Shown here: piece by piece, positions 49,957-62,695 of the stretch
How positions within the stretch are numbered: the stretch's first letter is position 1
Layout of the letters: every line of letters begins with the position of its first letter
Assembly (NCBI RefSeq): GCF_024713945.1
Contig: NC_134681.1
Coordinates: 1,736,001 to 1,800,000, forward strand
From: Dermatophagoides farinae
Taxonomy: Eukaryota > Arthropoda > Arachnida > Sarcoptiformes > Pyroglyphidae
DNA length: 64,000 nt
Direction: 5' to 3'
The notes under the pieces: model-generated
Told to the model about the DNA's origin: nothing
What the model saw: the letters and a program-made list of their open reading frames with translations, nothing else
Databases searched by the model: none
Position numbers and translations under genes: made by a program

Positions 49957-52900
49957 ATGTCTAATAATAATCCATCGGGACGACGTCCTGGAAAACGAAT
50001 TTATTTTAATTCAAATCGAAATCAGTTGCGTAATAATGATCGCAATACACAACAACGGCGTGATCGACGTGAAGATAATGATGATCAACCTGATGCTGTT
50101 TCACAACAATCACGTGGGCATACTAATGAACAACAAATGCCAACTGCTTCACGTAATGTAATTGAAGGAGATTATAATAACAAGACGGGAAATTTTCCAC
50201 GTGATCGTTCGAATGGCACTCATCGTCGTAATGATGGTAATGAAGAAAATGTTCCACAACAACCGCGGGATCGATATGACAATTATCATAGACGTCGTAA
50301 TAATTATAAAGGTTATCAAAGACAACCTAATCGTCGCCAAGATAATAATAATAATGGTAGCAGTGAACAATCGGAATCTGTTTCACAACAATCACGTGGA
50401 CATAATGATGAACAACAAATACGAACTGCTTCACGTAATGTAATTGGATCAGATTTTCCATTACGTGATCGTTCGGATGGTACTCATCATCGTCGTAATG
50501 ATGATGGTCATGAAAATAATGTTACACAACAGCCAAGTGATCGACATGAAGAAAATGATGGCATCACTCAACAACATCAACAAAAACAAAATCCACGACG
50601 AAGAAATCAAAATAGACAACCTACTGGTCATCGTAATAATAATCAACAACGTACTACTGGTAATCGTGATGATCAACGGCCTGTTTATGATTCAAATCAA
50701 TTAAAAATTGCCGATACAACAAAACAATCGAAAGAATATTTGATTATATCTCGTAGTGATCGTGATGATGATGATAATGTTTTTGCATTGTTCAATTTGC
50801 AAGCAACGTATACATTTCCACGATCATCTAAACCAAAAATACCATTTTTACGTTTATATAATCCACAATGGAATTTATTCAATAAAACGGCACAATCATC
50901 GTCAAAAAATAAATTTGATACAGACATCGCTTATCGACAATATGAAGAGGAAGAATTCTATAAAAAAAATTGTAATGAGAGTCCTGAATTTTGGAACAAT
51001 TTTTACAAAACTGGATCAACCATCGGTGTTCGTAAACAACCGGCTGAAAATCTGATTGAATGTCCAATATGTAAACGGAATTTTGATCCAAATGAAGAAT
51101 GTATTGCTTATACAGAATGTTCACATATGATGTGTATTGATTGTTGTGTAAAATGCATTGGACTTTATCAATCATGTCCAGTTTGTAGACATTCAAGTGA
51201 AAAAGTAAGTTTTACATTTCAAATCTATTTTATTTTGTTACAATAATTATATTCTTAATTAATTATTATTATAATAGTTGATAATGTCCTCAAAACAATT
51301 GGATTATGATCAATTAATAGATCATTCAAATTTCAATTTCGAAACAACTGAAATTGGACTTGTTGCATTCCATTTGATGGATGCTCAACAGATTGAAAAA
51401 TATTTTCGTTCATTATTGTTTGTTGGTTGTACAAAAGATGGTGATGGTGATGATGATGATGACTGTCGTAAATTTAATGTATATCGTTTTGAAAAAAATT
51501 ATCAAGATTATTTCCAAAAAATTCAGGATCTTTTTCGTCATATTCAGTAAGTTTTTTTTGTATTGATTTGTTTTGTGTGAAAAAAAATGTAAAATTTTTT
51601 TCTTTCTTTCTTGATTCATTCATTCATTTATAGTGTCAAACATAATCGTTACATTTGTATGATCTGCATTACAACATTACGTTCATGTATCAAATATATG
51701 ATTGAATATAAACCAAATGATTTTTATCAACATTTAACCATTGGTAATCGTTTGATTGATGGTACACCGATTGAACATGTTTATTGTCATCTTTGTGGCT
51801 ATTATTTATTTGACAATGATCAACTCTGGGAACATTGTAAACGTGATCATTTAAGCTGTTATCTTTGTAATTCATTTTTTGCAATTGATATGTCCAATAT
51901 GATTGTACATTATCGTCAAGAACATTGTTATTGTAGTATTTGTAATTTGGCATTTCAGAAAAAAGATTTGGAACAACATAAACGTTTACATCCTGATGAT
52001 CAAGATATTGAATATTGTCATGGATCGACTATTGTAGATGATGAGGAATCACCATCATCACAACAACAACAGCAGCAGCTGCAGCAGTTACAGCAACAAC
52101 AACAACAGACTACAACAACAACAGTTGCTAGCCGTGGTTATATTGACCAAATTGATTTACAATTTCGACGTCAATATAAAAATGCACAATCCATGGATAA
52201 ATGTGCACCAATTGCTGGCCCATCAATTGAAAGTTATATGATTAATTTTCCGGCAATATCATCAAATGTTGTGCCTAGTTATCCAAGTATAGAGCCAATT
52301 CAACAAAAGCCAGGAAATGTATATGATCAAGATTTTCCATCTTTGATTCCAGAATGTAAGATTTTAAAAATGAATATAATTTGATTATTGAAATAACCGA
52401 AACGAAATTTATTTCATTTTTATATAGCATCATCAACCGCTAATATAATGACCAAAACCAGTTTTGCTCACGCCAGTGTTGGACTATTAGCTCGTAAAGA
52501 ACAACCAAAATCTACAATGAAAAACCACCGACCAGTAAAACCATCGTCAAATAAAGAATGGAAAAAACTGGAGAATGATAAAATGAAATCTAAAATGAAT
52601 GAACCAAAATATTCGGAAATACAAACCACAATACCGGAAGATGAAACAATACCACCATCATCAATATTGAAAAAAACGGTAACTAAAAATGATAAAAAAC
52701 AAACATCAAGTGGTAAGCAAAAATTGGACACTATTTTTGATGATTTTCCACCATTAACTTCTACTAATGCTTGCTCCAATCATCATCAAAAACAACAACA
52801 ACAACAACAGTCAAATAAAGAACAATTAAATAAATTGGAATCATATAAAGAAGTTTTGAAAGATAAATTTCAACAAAGTGGTGAATCAAAACCAAAAAAA

Positions 52901-53029
52901 GTTGATACAAAACCACGTCAGAAACAAGACGAATGGCCAACACTTGATGATGTTTATTATCCACCACCATCATCAACATCAAAACAGAAATTGAAAAAAG
53001 ATAGGCCATTCGATGATCAACGAAGATGA
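49957..53029 (+). CDS. ZNF598: ZNF598/Hel2-like RING E3 ubiquitin ligase
   Basis: Exons 49957-51204, 51278-51546, 51634-52355 and 52428-53029 give 946 aa. Residues 1-260 are Arg/Asn/Gln-rich and contain a tandem duplication. A RING domain (CPICKRNF, CSHMMCIDCC, CPVC) is at about 369-410. A run of C2H2-like fingers is at about 540-640 (CHLCGYYLFDNDQLWEHCKRDH, CYLC, HYRQEHCYCSIC, HKRLH). The C-terminal half is disordered with repeated DFPSL-type motifs (YDQDFPSLIP, FDDFPPLTS, DEWPTLDD), which are typical of ZNF598. The family senses collided ribosomes and ubiquitinates small-subunit proteins to start ribosome-associated quality control. The RING and finger cysteines look complete. The order RING, split fingers, DFPxL repeats makes this call strong. 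Confidence 0.88.
50095..50550. repeat. 282-bp-period tandem duplication inside ZNF598 exon 1
   Basis: TCACAACAATCACGTGG occurs at 50101 and 50383. The copies stay alike for about 180 bp, encoding SQQSRGH..EQQ..TASRNVI, then DRS.GTH..RND, then QQP.DR in both. Confidence 0.85.
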
Positions 53030-53666
53030 TGATCATTCATAACACTATTTCTTATTCAACCATTTCCAAATATGCAACAACGACAAGATAAATTGTATCG
53101 ATCAATTGGATAGGAATTTTTTGTTAAAAATGATCGTTATCAAGAATTTGTTTTATAAAAATTGAAGATACGTGTTTTTATGTGTTCCTGTCAATATATG
53201 CGAACTTTAATGCTGCATCTTTTTAGTTGAGTGACAACTAAAACGCGTGCCATTGTGCAAACCATTTTGTGGTTCAATTTCGGTTGTACAAATTCTACCA
53301 CTTTTTTTGGGTTCTTCACTTGATATTTATCAGACGTTATCTCATTTCAAATATTTTAACAAACACATTTCTAATGATCTATTTTTGAATTTTTTGGCTT
53401 TCATTCATCACATTTCTCACTCTTTTTTTGGTAATATCCAAAAAATGTGTACGAACTTTGAACTAAGTCATCATTTTTTTTTATATTTATAATTTGTAAT
53501 CCACTTTAATCCAAGTGTTTTTTTGTTCAAATTCAATTTTTCATTTCATTTGTGTTTTGTGAATTTGTGTAAAAAAATGTGATTTTTTTATAATCATCAT
53601 TTATAATTAAATAGTTAATTGAAAAAAAATAATTGGTTAACTTGTGTCCTTTCAATTCATTTGAAT
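53030..53666. other. Convergent 3' spacer, ZNF598 / serine protease
   Basis: 637 bp of T-rich 3' UTR-like sequence. An 80-codon ORF at 53247-53492 has no recognisable domain and is probably chance. Confidence 0.5.
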
Positions 53667-54933
53667 TTAAATTTTGTTTTCTTCTTCTATCCAAATTGAT
53701 TCGGTCGTTGAAACTATTGGTGATGATTCGGAATCGATTGGATAATCTGAACGAATTTGATTGAAAATCCAATGAATATATTTAGCAACACGTGTATAAA
53801 CACCTGGTTGATCAGGACGTGCACAACCACGACCCCATGATACAATACCAATTTGATAGAATCGTTGTTTATCATTATCGCCATTAGGATTACCATTGAT
53901 AATCATTGGACCACCTGAATCACCTTGACATGAATCACGGCCACCCATTTCATATGCAGCACACAATTGTCGTGCATCAATACGTTTTTCACCATAAATT
54001 TTTCTACATTTTTCATTACTTATAATCGGTATTTGTACTTCATGTAAACGATTCGTTATAATGCCACCTTCACGTTGATGGCCCCATCCAATAATAGTGG
54101 TATTATGACCGGCAAGAATTTTTTCATCAATTCTCGTAGTTGGTAAACAAATTGGATATAATGTTTGCGTGAATTTGAGTGTTTCATTCAATTTTAATAA
54201 TGCAATATCATTCATTATAAATCGTGGTGCATACGATTCATGTGGAATTACCTTTTCTATGGACAATAACTGACCAATTGATGATTCGCTTTGATTATTT
54301 TTTCTCAATAAAATATCGTCCAAATTAATATCCGGTTTCGTTGTTGTTGTTGTTGTCGTCGTCATCGTCGTCGTCACCGTTGATGATGTTGAATTCAATT
54401 TTTTATTATTAATCGGTAATCGATTAGAACCGATAAAGACTTTTAAATTTTCAGCCAATGTTGTTGTATTGACACTACCACGTGTAATACAATGTGCAGC
54501 TGTCAATATATATTTTGTACCGATGATACTACCACCACAAATGAAACGTTGATGACGATAAATACCGACCATCCATGGCCATGAATTTGATTTGGATTCA
54601 TGACCACCAACAATATATGGATCAAAAGTTTCGGTTTCTAGTTTTATTTTATTTTTTCCATATGAATCAGAAACATGTAAACCACCACAGTTTGCTTTAA
54701 ATATTGAATTATTATTATTACATTTAATGGAAAAAATAAATGAAATAAAGTGAGAAAAACATACTTATGTTTAGAATTTGTTGAACAATTAATTCATCAT
54801 CATCATCATCGTTGTTGTTGTTGTCATCAATATCGTGGCTATACAATGATGATGAAATGATGAAAAATGATAAAAATATCCAAATAATAAGTGGATGAAA
54901 ATTCAAAAACCAAATACTATTTGTTGTATGCAT
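53667..54933 (-). CDS. Secreted trypsin-like serine protease (S1 family)
   Basis: Exons 54933-54765 and 54694-53667 give 398 aa. A signal peptide (WIFLSFFIISSSLYS) is followed by an Asn/Asp-rich pro-region. The mature start is IVGGHESKSNSWPWMVG at residue 84. The triad is TAAHC, NDIALLKL and GDSGGP. The S1 pocket is trypsin-like (Asp in GGRDSCQGDSGGP, SWGRGC, QPGVYTRV), so it should cut after Arg or Lys. Two features are odd. The residue before IVGG is Tyr (TFDPY), not the usual Arg/Lys. A poly-Thr/Val insert also lies between the His and Asp blocks. A short acidic tail follows the domain. It could belong to digestive or haemolymph cascades; no clip domain is seen. Confidence 0.9.
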
Positions 54934-54981
54934 TTCTGTTCAAACACTGAAATCACATTACTGTATTCTTTGTCGATTTCA

Positions 54982-54988
54982 TTATATA
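54982..54988 (-). promoter_or_regulatory. TATA box of the serine protease gene
   Basis: TATATAA on the minus strand. An ACAGT initiator-like site lies about 27 bases downstream and the ATG about 50 bases downstream. Confidence 0.4.
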
Positions 54989-55539
54989 TATTTATTATAT
55001 ACCAAACTAAACGAACTGAATGTCCACTAAAATGTGCAATCATGCATTTCAATTCAATAATTTTGCTGGTCAAATTGAATCGCATCAGCTGCAACAACAA
55101 AAGAACCACAGGTCACAACAACCTACCAACATATCCATCCATCCATCCATCCATCTATTTATAACTACAGTGACAAGAACCAATAATGATGATGATGAAC
55201 GTCCTTCGGGTCAAGGTTGATGAACCAAAAATTGCACACACACACACACACACACCTGGTGGTGGTGGTGGATAGGTAAGACAAACTTATTTTTTTGTAT
55301 CATTGAAAATAGAAAAAAAAATTGAACATATTCAAGCCTTGTTGTTGTTGTTGTTGTTGTTGTCGTTGTATATATAATTATAATTGATCAAATTTTAATT
55401 TTTTTCTTTTTTTTCATTAATAATAATAAAAATGAATGATGATAATTTGTGTTGTTGATGAATATAATTTTGAATGCCTATATAAATATTTTTTCATATT
55501 CACACTCAGCTCGCTTGTCACTTGTCACTTGTCGCTCGT

Positions 55540-55563
55540 TCTCTCTCTCTCTCTCTCTCTCTC
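55540..55563. repeat. (CT)n microsatellite
   Basis: About 12 CT units; a matching AG run would lie on the minus strand. Confidence 0.85.
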
Positions 55564-56184
55564 ATCGTTCAATCATAGTCGTTTCATTATGATTGTGTTG
55601 TATCTCTGCAAATATATTATATATTATTATATGTATGGTGTTCAATAATCCAATAATTATTGTGTAATCAATCAATTGAAATAAAATACATGATGATACA
55701 TGAAATAGATTAATGATAATGAAAAGCTGTGCTTTGGTATGACGATGATAATGATGATGATGATGATGATAATGATGGTGAATGCATTATATTTAATAAG
55801 ATGAAAATTGAAAAATTGGATTAAAGAAAAAGAAAAAATTTTTTAAAAAAAATGAGAAAAAAAAATTCAAATGTTTTTCTTTTCTTGGTAAATGTCATCG
55901 GTGTGTTTGGTTATTATTATTATAAATAATGCTGATGATTTGGTCAATTTTTTTTTCTCTTTGTTTTTCCATTTGGTGTGTGTGTGTGTGTGTGTATGTG
56001 TGTTTGTGGTCCAGTCGTTTTGGTTGGTTGGTTGGTTTTGTTTTGTTTTATTTTTCTTAAGATTTCTGATTCCTTTGTTTTATTTTGTTTTGTTTTGTGT
56101 TTTGTTTTGCTTTTTTTTTGGTTTTTTTTGTTTGATTTTTTTTTTTTTTTTTTGGAATGTTAAAAATTACATTTTTTGTTTTGC

Positions 56185-57524
56185 TCAAGATTTTCGATGC
56201 CGTAATGTTCGTGTTGTCGATGATGATGATGATGATGATGCACTAATGGAACGTTTTTTATTATTACTACCACTACTACTACCACCACCACCACCACTTC
56301 CGGTTGTATTTGATACATTTTTAGCTATAGCCGCTGTCGATGATGATGATGTGTTTAATGGATCGCTTTGTGAATTTGTTTTTGAACAATTTTTTTTCGT
56401 ACGTTTTAATGAATTTTTCATTTTTTTCGTCGTATTTCCATCATCAACATTATCATTAGATGTTGATTCAGATGATGATGGATCAGAATCTGAATCCGAA
56501 TCATCATTCGAATCAGAATCAGATGAATTTGAAGAATCATCATCATCATCAATTTCTTCATCATCATCATCATCATCCTGCTCATAATCTTCATCATAAT
56601 CATCTAAATCATCATCATCGTCATCGTCATCGTCATCATCGAAATCATCATAAACCATATTATCTTGTTGTTTATTTCCTTTTTTATTGGTTGATTTTGA
56701 TTTTGTTGATAATGATCGTTTATTACCTGTTGTTTGTTTATTATTATTATTCATCATTTTATTTGATTTATTATTGGATGTTGTAGATTTTTTCATTGTA
56801 TTTGATGATGATGATTTGGATGATTTTTTCGTTGTAACAGTATTTGTGGATTTTTTCCCAGATTTCGATTTTTTTGATGATGATGTTGTTGTTGTTGTTG
56901 TTGATTCATTTGTTGATTTCATTAATGTTTGATCATTAATCGTTACTGTATCATTGATTATAGTGGTGGTGGCGTTGGTGGATGAATAATTCATCATAAC
57001 TGTATCATCCATTGTACGTTCTTCATCATCATCATCATCAATAATATTATCATTAGCAGTAGAAGCAGCAGAATTATCATTTGTATTTTGATTAATCGAA
57101 TTTCCTATCATTAAATTTGATGAATTAATTATTGATCGATTTTTTGTTGTATTTGATTTTGTCGTAGACATCGATTGCTGTTGTTGTTGTTGTTGTTGTT
57201 GTTGATCATTATTATTATTATTATTATTATCATCACCAATCATTGATGTTGATTCACGAATAGCTGGTGGTGGACTCATTATTGTTGTTTCATTATCGGT
57301 ATCTACTTCGGTTACATCCGATTTATCTTTTTCATCATCATCATCACTTTTTTTACTACTACTACTATTACTGTTACTGTTACTATTGCTATTACTATTA
57401 CTATTACTGTTATTATTTCCATTTCCTATTTGTTTATTTTTACTATTTTTATTATTCATTGATGATTGTGATTTTTGCTGTTTTTGTTGCTTTTGTTGTT
57501 TTTGTTTTTGCTGTATTGGTTGTG

Positions 57525-57555
<31 letters not shown>

Positions 57556-60500
57556 ATATATACCGGCCATCGTTGTTGCTGATGATTGTTGTTGTTGTTG
57601 TAATGATTTAGCCATCTGTAAATGAGGAGGAGGCTGATGTTGTTGTTGTTGATGATGATGATGATGTTGACCATCCGGAAGGGGATATTGTTGTTGTGGT
57701 AGTATAGGCGGTTGTTGTTGTTGTTGTGATGGATGTTCCTGTTGATGACGATGATGATGATGTGGTGGTAATGGTGGCGGTACACCCGAAGGTATTCCAC
57801 CATATCTTTGTTGTTGTTGATGATAATGAAGTTGTTGTTGTTGTTGCAGTGATAATGGTGGCGGCGGTGGGTGATGAGGATGATGTGATGGATGGCCATG
57901 TAGATGATGTTGTTGTGATGATTGATTCTGCGGATGCGATTGTGGTGGAAGTGATGGCGGCGGTGGATATTGTTGATAATGTTGTGAATGATGTGAATAT
58001 TGATGAGGATGATGTGGATGTTGTTGTGAATGATGAAGATGTGGAGGTGGTGGTGGTGGGGGTGGACCATGATGCGGATGTTGATGATGATGATGGTAAC
58101 CCATCGTAGCCATCATTGATAATGAATCCGATGCTAATGTCGATGATGGTGGTGGCGGTGGTTGTTGTTGCGTTGCTGTTGAACCGGAAATGGCTTGAGC
58201 TTGTGCTTGAGCTTGAGCAGCGGCAGCTGCAGCTGCAGCTTTGGATTTTTTCGAATTTGATTTAGTTTCTGATTTTTCTTTCGCTGCTTTCTTTGCACCG
58301 TTTGCTTTTGAACCACCAGCTGCTTTTTTCGTTGAACCCCCACCACAGGTTGATTTGGATTTTTTTCCATTACCACCAGTTGGATTGGTAGGTGGTGTTC
58401 CGGGTATATTGTTCATATGTTGTGGATTAGATTTTGATGTAACAGAACCAGTCGATGTCATTGGTGGCATACTACCATGTGGTGGTGTTTGCATATGAGG
58501 AGGCGGTATTGGTTGTCCTGGTGGTACACCCGGGGGCATACCACCATATCGTTGCTGTTGTTGTGGTTGTTGAGGATGCATAGATCCTTGAGGTGGGGGA
58601 TGTGGCGGAATCATTGATTGTTGTGTATGTTGATGATGACCATGATACATATTGGTATGATGATTCATACCACCAACACCACTACTTCCTTGATGTGAGG
58701 GTGGTCCATAATTTATAGGCATATTACTACCTGGGTTAGCTACCGGTGGTCGCCTATGATGATGTTGTTGTTGTTGTGAATGATGTGTATGATGCGGATG
58801 TTGTTGAGATGATGATGGTGGTGGCGGGGGTGGTGGTCCAGTATTACTACCACCAACAGCATGAGGATGATGTGGATTATATGATACTGTAGTTGTAGAT
58901 GATGTTGGTCCACTTAATGCATTACGCAGATTATAATTCATATCAACATGATGTGGATGATGTGCTGAATGTGATGGCAATGTTGATGTTGATGATGATG
59001 CTGATGGTAGTGGTGGTGGTGGCAATGGTCCATGTGGATGATGTGGAACACCAGTATGATGTAAATGTGGTGGTAATGGCGGCGGTGGTGGTTGTGGTAG
59101 TGTTGGCTGCCCATGATGATGATGATGATGATTACCACCCGGATAATTACTCGGACTATTATTATTAGAAATTGTATGTGACATTTTACCACTCATTGGT
59201 CCATATTGGTTAACGGTTGCCGATGATAATGTTGTACCATATTCCATTGCTGCTGATGATTGTATACCACCACTAGTTGTTGATGAATGTTGTATAGAAA
59301 TTGTTGTTGCCGTTGATGATATTGATTGGCTAACATTTGATCCCATCGATTGTTGTTGCTGTTGTCCATGATGTCCATGGTATGATACCGATGTTGATGA
59401 TGATGATATTGGTCCTGGAACATTAGATATTTGTGATCCATGTTGATAAGAATGTTGTTGTTGTTGTTGATGATGATGATGATGATGTGATTGTGGTGGT
59501 GGTGGTGGTTGACTACTTTGTTGTTGTGGACCTTGTTGAGGATGATGACCACCACCAGCAGTATGATGATGATAGCCAATTGCATTTGGTTGATTATTAT
59601 AATTTAAATGTGCAGGAATATTAGATGTTGATGATTGTTGTGATGAAATTGTTGCCACTGCAGCAGTCGTCGTTATCGTTGTTGTCGTCGATGATGATTG
59701 CGTTTGAGAATTATTATTATTATTATTATGATTGAAGCTCGTTATATTCTGTGTATTTTGGTGTTGTTGTTGTATCATGGTTGTATGGCTATTATTTGAA
59801 TTTGAATTTGAATTCAATGATGATGTATGATGATTGGTCAAATTACTTCCACCATATTGCACCATTTTATTATTATTATTATTTGGCTGCGTTAATTGAT
59901 TTTGGCTTGTTTGATATGATGATAAATTATCATTTTTATTTGGCTGCATTGAATTTATTATTGGCGATGATGATCGATCATTATTATTATTATTCGTTAT
60001 TGTTGTTGCCATCATTTCTTGTGAATTTTCATTCAAATTTAAATTACGATTATTATTCATTGATAATGGTGGCGATTTAGTTGTTGTTGTTATTGTTGTT
60101 GTTGTTGTTGACGGTGGTGGTGTTGTTGTTGCAGTTGTTGACGATGAAACATTTAATTTCACATTTTCCATACCAATTGATTGTTGTTGTCCATTGCACT
60201 GTAATTGCTGTTGTGACGATTGTTGCTTTATAGTATGGCTATTTACATTTGTTATTGCTGTGGTGGTAGAATTTTTCTGATTTCCATCTTTAATCGTATC
60301 ATTACCATTAATCAATAATTTATCATTTTCCTGTTGTTGTTGTTGTTGTTGCTGTTGATGTTTTTGATCACTATATTGTTGTCGAATCTGTTCCATAGCT
60401 GTATCAATCATTTTTTGATACATTTCTGTATCAAATGCAGGCTGTTTACTATAACGTTGTAATTGGCGATTAAATTCTTCACTTGATTCAAGTAATTTAC

Positions 60501-61482
60501 GTTTTTTCTCTTTAAATAATTGTTCCATATTTGCCAATTCACTGAGTGATCTTTCTTGATGTAGGATTAATGAATCAGCCTGTTTACGTAATACTTCTAA
60601 ACGACTATTCGTGACGATTGTACGTACATCGGGCATAACTTTATCGGAAAATACTTCAGATATCAATATATTATTACGATGATAACGTGTTGCAGCCATT
60701 TGTTTATTACTATTTGTTAATCCAATGCCAACCATATTGCCACCACCAGCAGCACCACCGATGGCCATGCTGCTAATACTACAACCACCACCACCACCAC
60801 CACCTATATCATCATCAATAGTTGAATTGATTAATTCATCTTCCGGATAATAACCGAATTGATGATATGGTGAATCATATTGATGTGATGATGATGTTGA
60901 TGATGATGATGAATTTCGATCATCTTTCATATTCATTTGTTTCTACAATTTTTTTTTTGTTCAATTAGTTCAATCAATTAGTAATCAATTTAACAAAAAA
61001 AAAACAAATTATCTTACTTTTCGATTTGATTTATTTGGTTTTTCATTTTTCGATTTTGTTGATCGATTTGAATGTGATTCCTGTTTGAAATTCAAGAATT
61101 AAATGATTTTTTTTTTGCCATTTATAAAACAAAAACAAACCGTTCGATGTTGTGTCGGTATATGTACAACCACCGGTTTTGTTGGATTAAAATTTGGATG
61201 TCCACGATTTGAATGATAAATGAATGGTGAACCACCATGATTACCACCACCACCACCAACACCACCGGATGATGATGATGAATGATTGGAAGTAGCTGCA
61301 GCAACAACGGCAGCAGCAGCAGCAGCAGTTGCTACCGATGATGATGATGATGAGGATGAATTAGATGATGATAATGTTGTTGATGATGTTGTTATTATTG
61401 AACCAGATCCAGAATTCATATTACCGTTATTGATATTATTATTATTAATAGAACCGGAATTTGTAATGCCAGCACCAACCAT
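56185..61482 (-). CDS. SMARCE1/BAF57-like protein without a visible HMG box, with a giant low-complexity tail
   Basis: Exons 61482-61141, 61080-61018 and 60942-56185 give 1720 aa. Residues about 220-305 match the BAF57/BAP111 coiled-coil region closely: RYHRNNILISEVFSDKVMPD, VRTIVTNSRLEVLRKQADSL, and KKRKLLESSEEFNRQLQRYS. This region anchors BAF57 in SWI/SNF complexes. The family's HMG box should come just before it, but the upstream exons here encode only Ser/Asn/Ala/Gly-rich sequence, and the two introns (60 and 75 bp) cannot hide it. After the coil come about 1400 residues of poly-Gln, poly-His, poly-Pro, an Ala/Lys-rich H1-like patch, long poly-Asp and Ser/Lys runs. Human SMARCE1 has 411 aa. 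Either this is a derived paralogue, or the HMG exon lies beyond the window and the first exon here is an alternative start. Confidence 0.75.
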
Positions 61483-61627
61483 TGTGTAATATGCCGGTTA
61501 TTATTATGGTACCAGTAGTTTTATAATGTAACCACCGGTATTACAATGATGATTAATTGATGAAATATTTGAGATCATAATAAAACCAAAATTTGAACGA
61601 ACAAAAAAAAAATCACAAACACATAAA

Positions 61628-61649
61628 CACACACACACACACACACACA
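61628..61649. repeat. (CA)n microsatellite
   Basis: About 11 CA units followed by a GA-rich stretch. Confidence 0.85.
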
Positions 61650-62631
61650 TAGAGAAAGAGAGAGAGAGACAGCAAAATTTCTTTGAAAATTTAAAATTGA
61701 AATTCTTGAAATTTTATCAAATAAAAATATTCAAATCGATTATCATACAATCGAAGAATGAATTCGTCATCATCATCATCATTTAAATATTCAATTCTGC
61801 TTTTTCTTCTTCTTTGATGTTTTCTATCGTGGTCGTCGTCGTCGTCTTCGTTTTCATCATCATAGTCGTCGTTTGTTGTTTAGTTTTTTCTAACTTTGTT
61901 CAATAATAATTTATTATTAGTGGCATCAAAGTAGTAGCAAAAAAAAAAATTTCTTTATTTGAAACACAGACACATACACAACGAAACATTTTTTGTTCGA
62001 ATTGAATTGAATTGAATGATGATGATCGTGTAGCAGGAGAGCACCAATGAATTTTTTTTTCTTCTTTCAAAATAGCTAAAGCAAAACTTGAATCATCATC
62101 ATTTGATTATTATCGTCGAATCGAATAAAAGATGTTTTTGAATGGAAACACACACACACATTCACTTTAATTCTCAAAATGAATACCACCATATATACAA
62201 AAATACATAGAAATAAGCAAAATGCGAGTAAGAGAGATGTAGTGAGGGGCTAGGTTTTTTCTAGACTAGTTTATTATCTTTTTTTTTCTCTTTCTCTCCC
62301 TCTTTATTTCATGTTTAGCATCTATTCCACATTCTTATTAAAATAACAACAACAACAAAAAAACATCCACAACAACCACCACCACCATCACCACCGCATT
62401 CAATTGATTAAAGCTGAATATTTTTCTTTATTTTTTCGTTTCTTAAATTCTCGTTTTTTGTTGTTGTTGTTGTTGATTTTCTATAGATATTTTCTCTTCA
62501 TGTGTTTAATGGATATGGAAGGCTGTCAGGCTACTTCGAAGAGAAAAAAAATGCTGGTTAACTGGCTGGCTGGATGGCTGATTGATTCGTATCTTTCGTA
62601 CAATTTTTTTTCGGGTTTTTTTTTTGATTTC

Positions 62632-62695
62632 GTTGGTTGGTTGATTGGTTAGTTGGTTGGTTGGTTGGTTGGTTGGTTGGTTGTTCGGTTGGTTG
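62632..62695. repeat. (TTGG)n tetranucleotide repeat
   Basis: About 14 GGTT units with a few changes; it creates spurious ORFs on both strands. Confidence 0.85.

Larger units (their letters stand above)
54934..56184. other. Spacer between the protease start and the SMARCE1-like stop
   Basis: 1.25 kb, non-coding. It has CATC (about 55137-55155), CA, GTT, CT (55540-55563), GATGAT and TG (about 55976-55998) repeats and T-rich stretches. It also holds the protease promoter. Confidence 0.55.

Noticed and set aside
53247-53492. 80-aa ORF between two convergent genes
   Set aside because: Does not start with ATG, has no homology by eye, and lies in 3' UTR-like T-rich sequence.
55892-56587. 231-aa + strand ORF with Phe/Val/Cys runs
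   Set aside because: Antisense shadow of the poly-Asp/Ser tail of the SMARCE1-like gene plus TG and TTTTG repeats.
57456-59585. Long His/Asn/Ile ORFs in other minus frames
   Set aside because: Out-of-frame readings of trinucleotide repeats within the SMARCE1-like exon.
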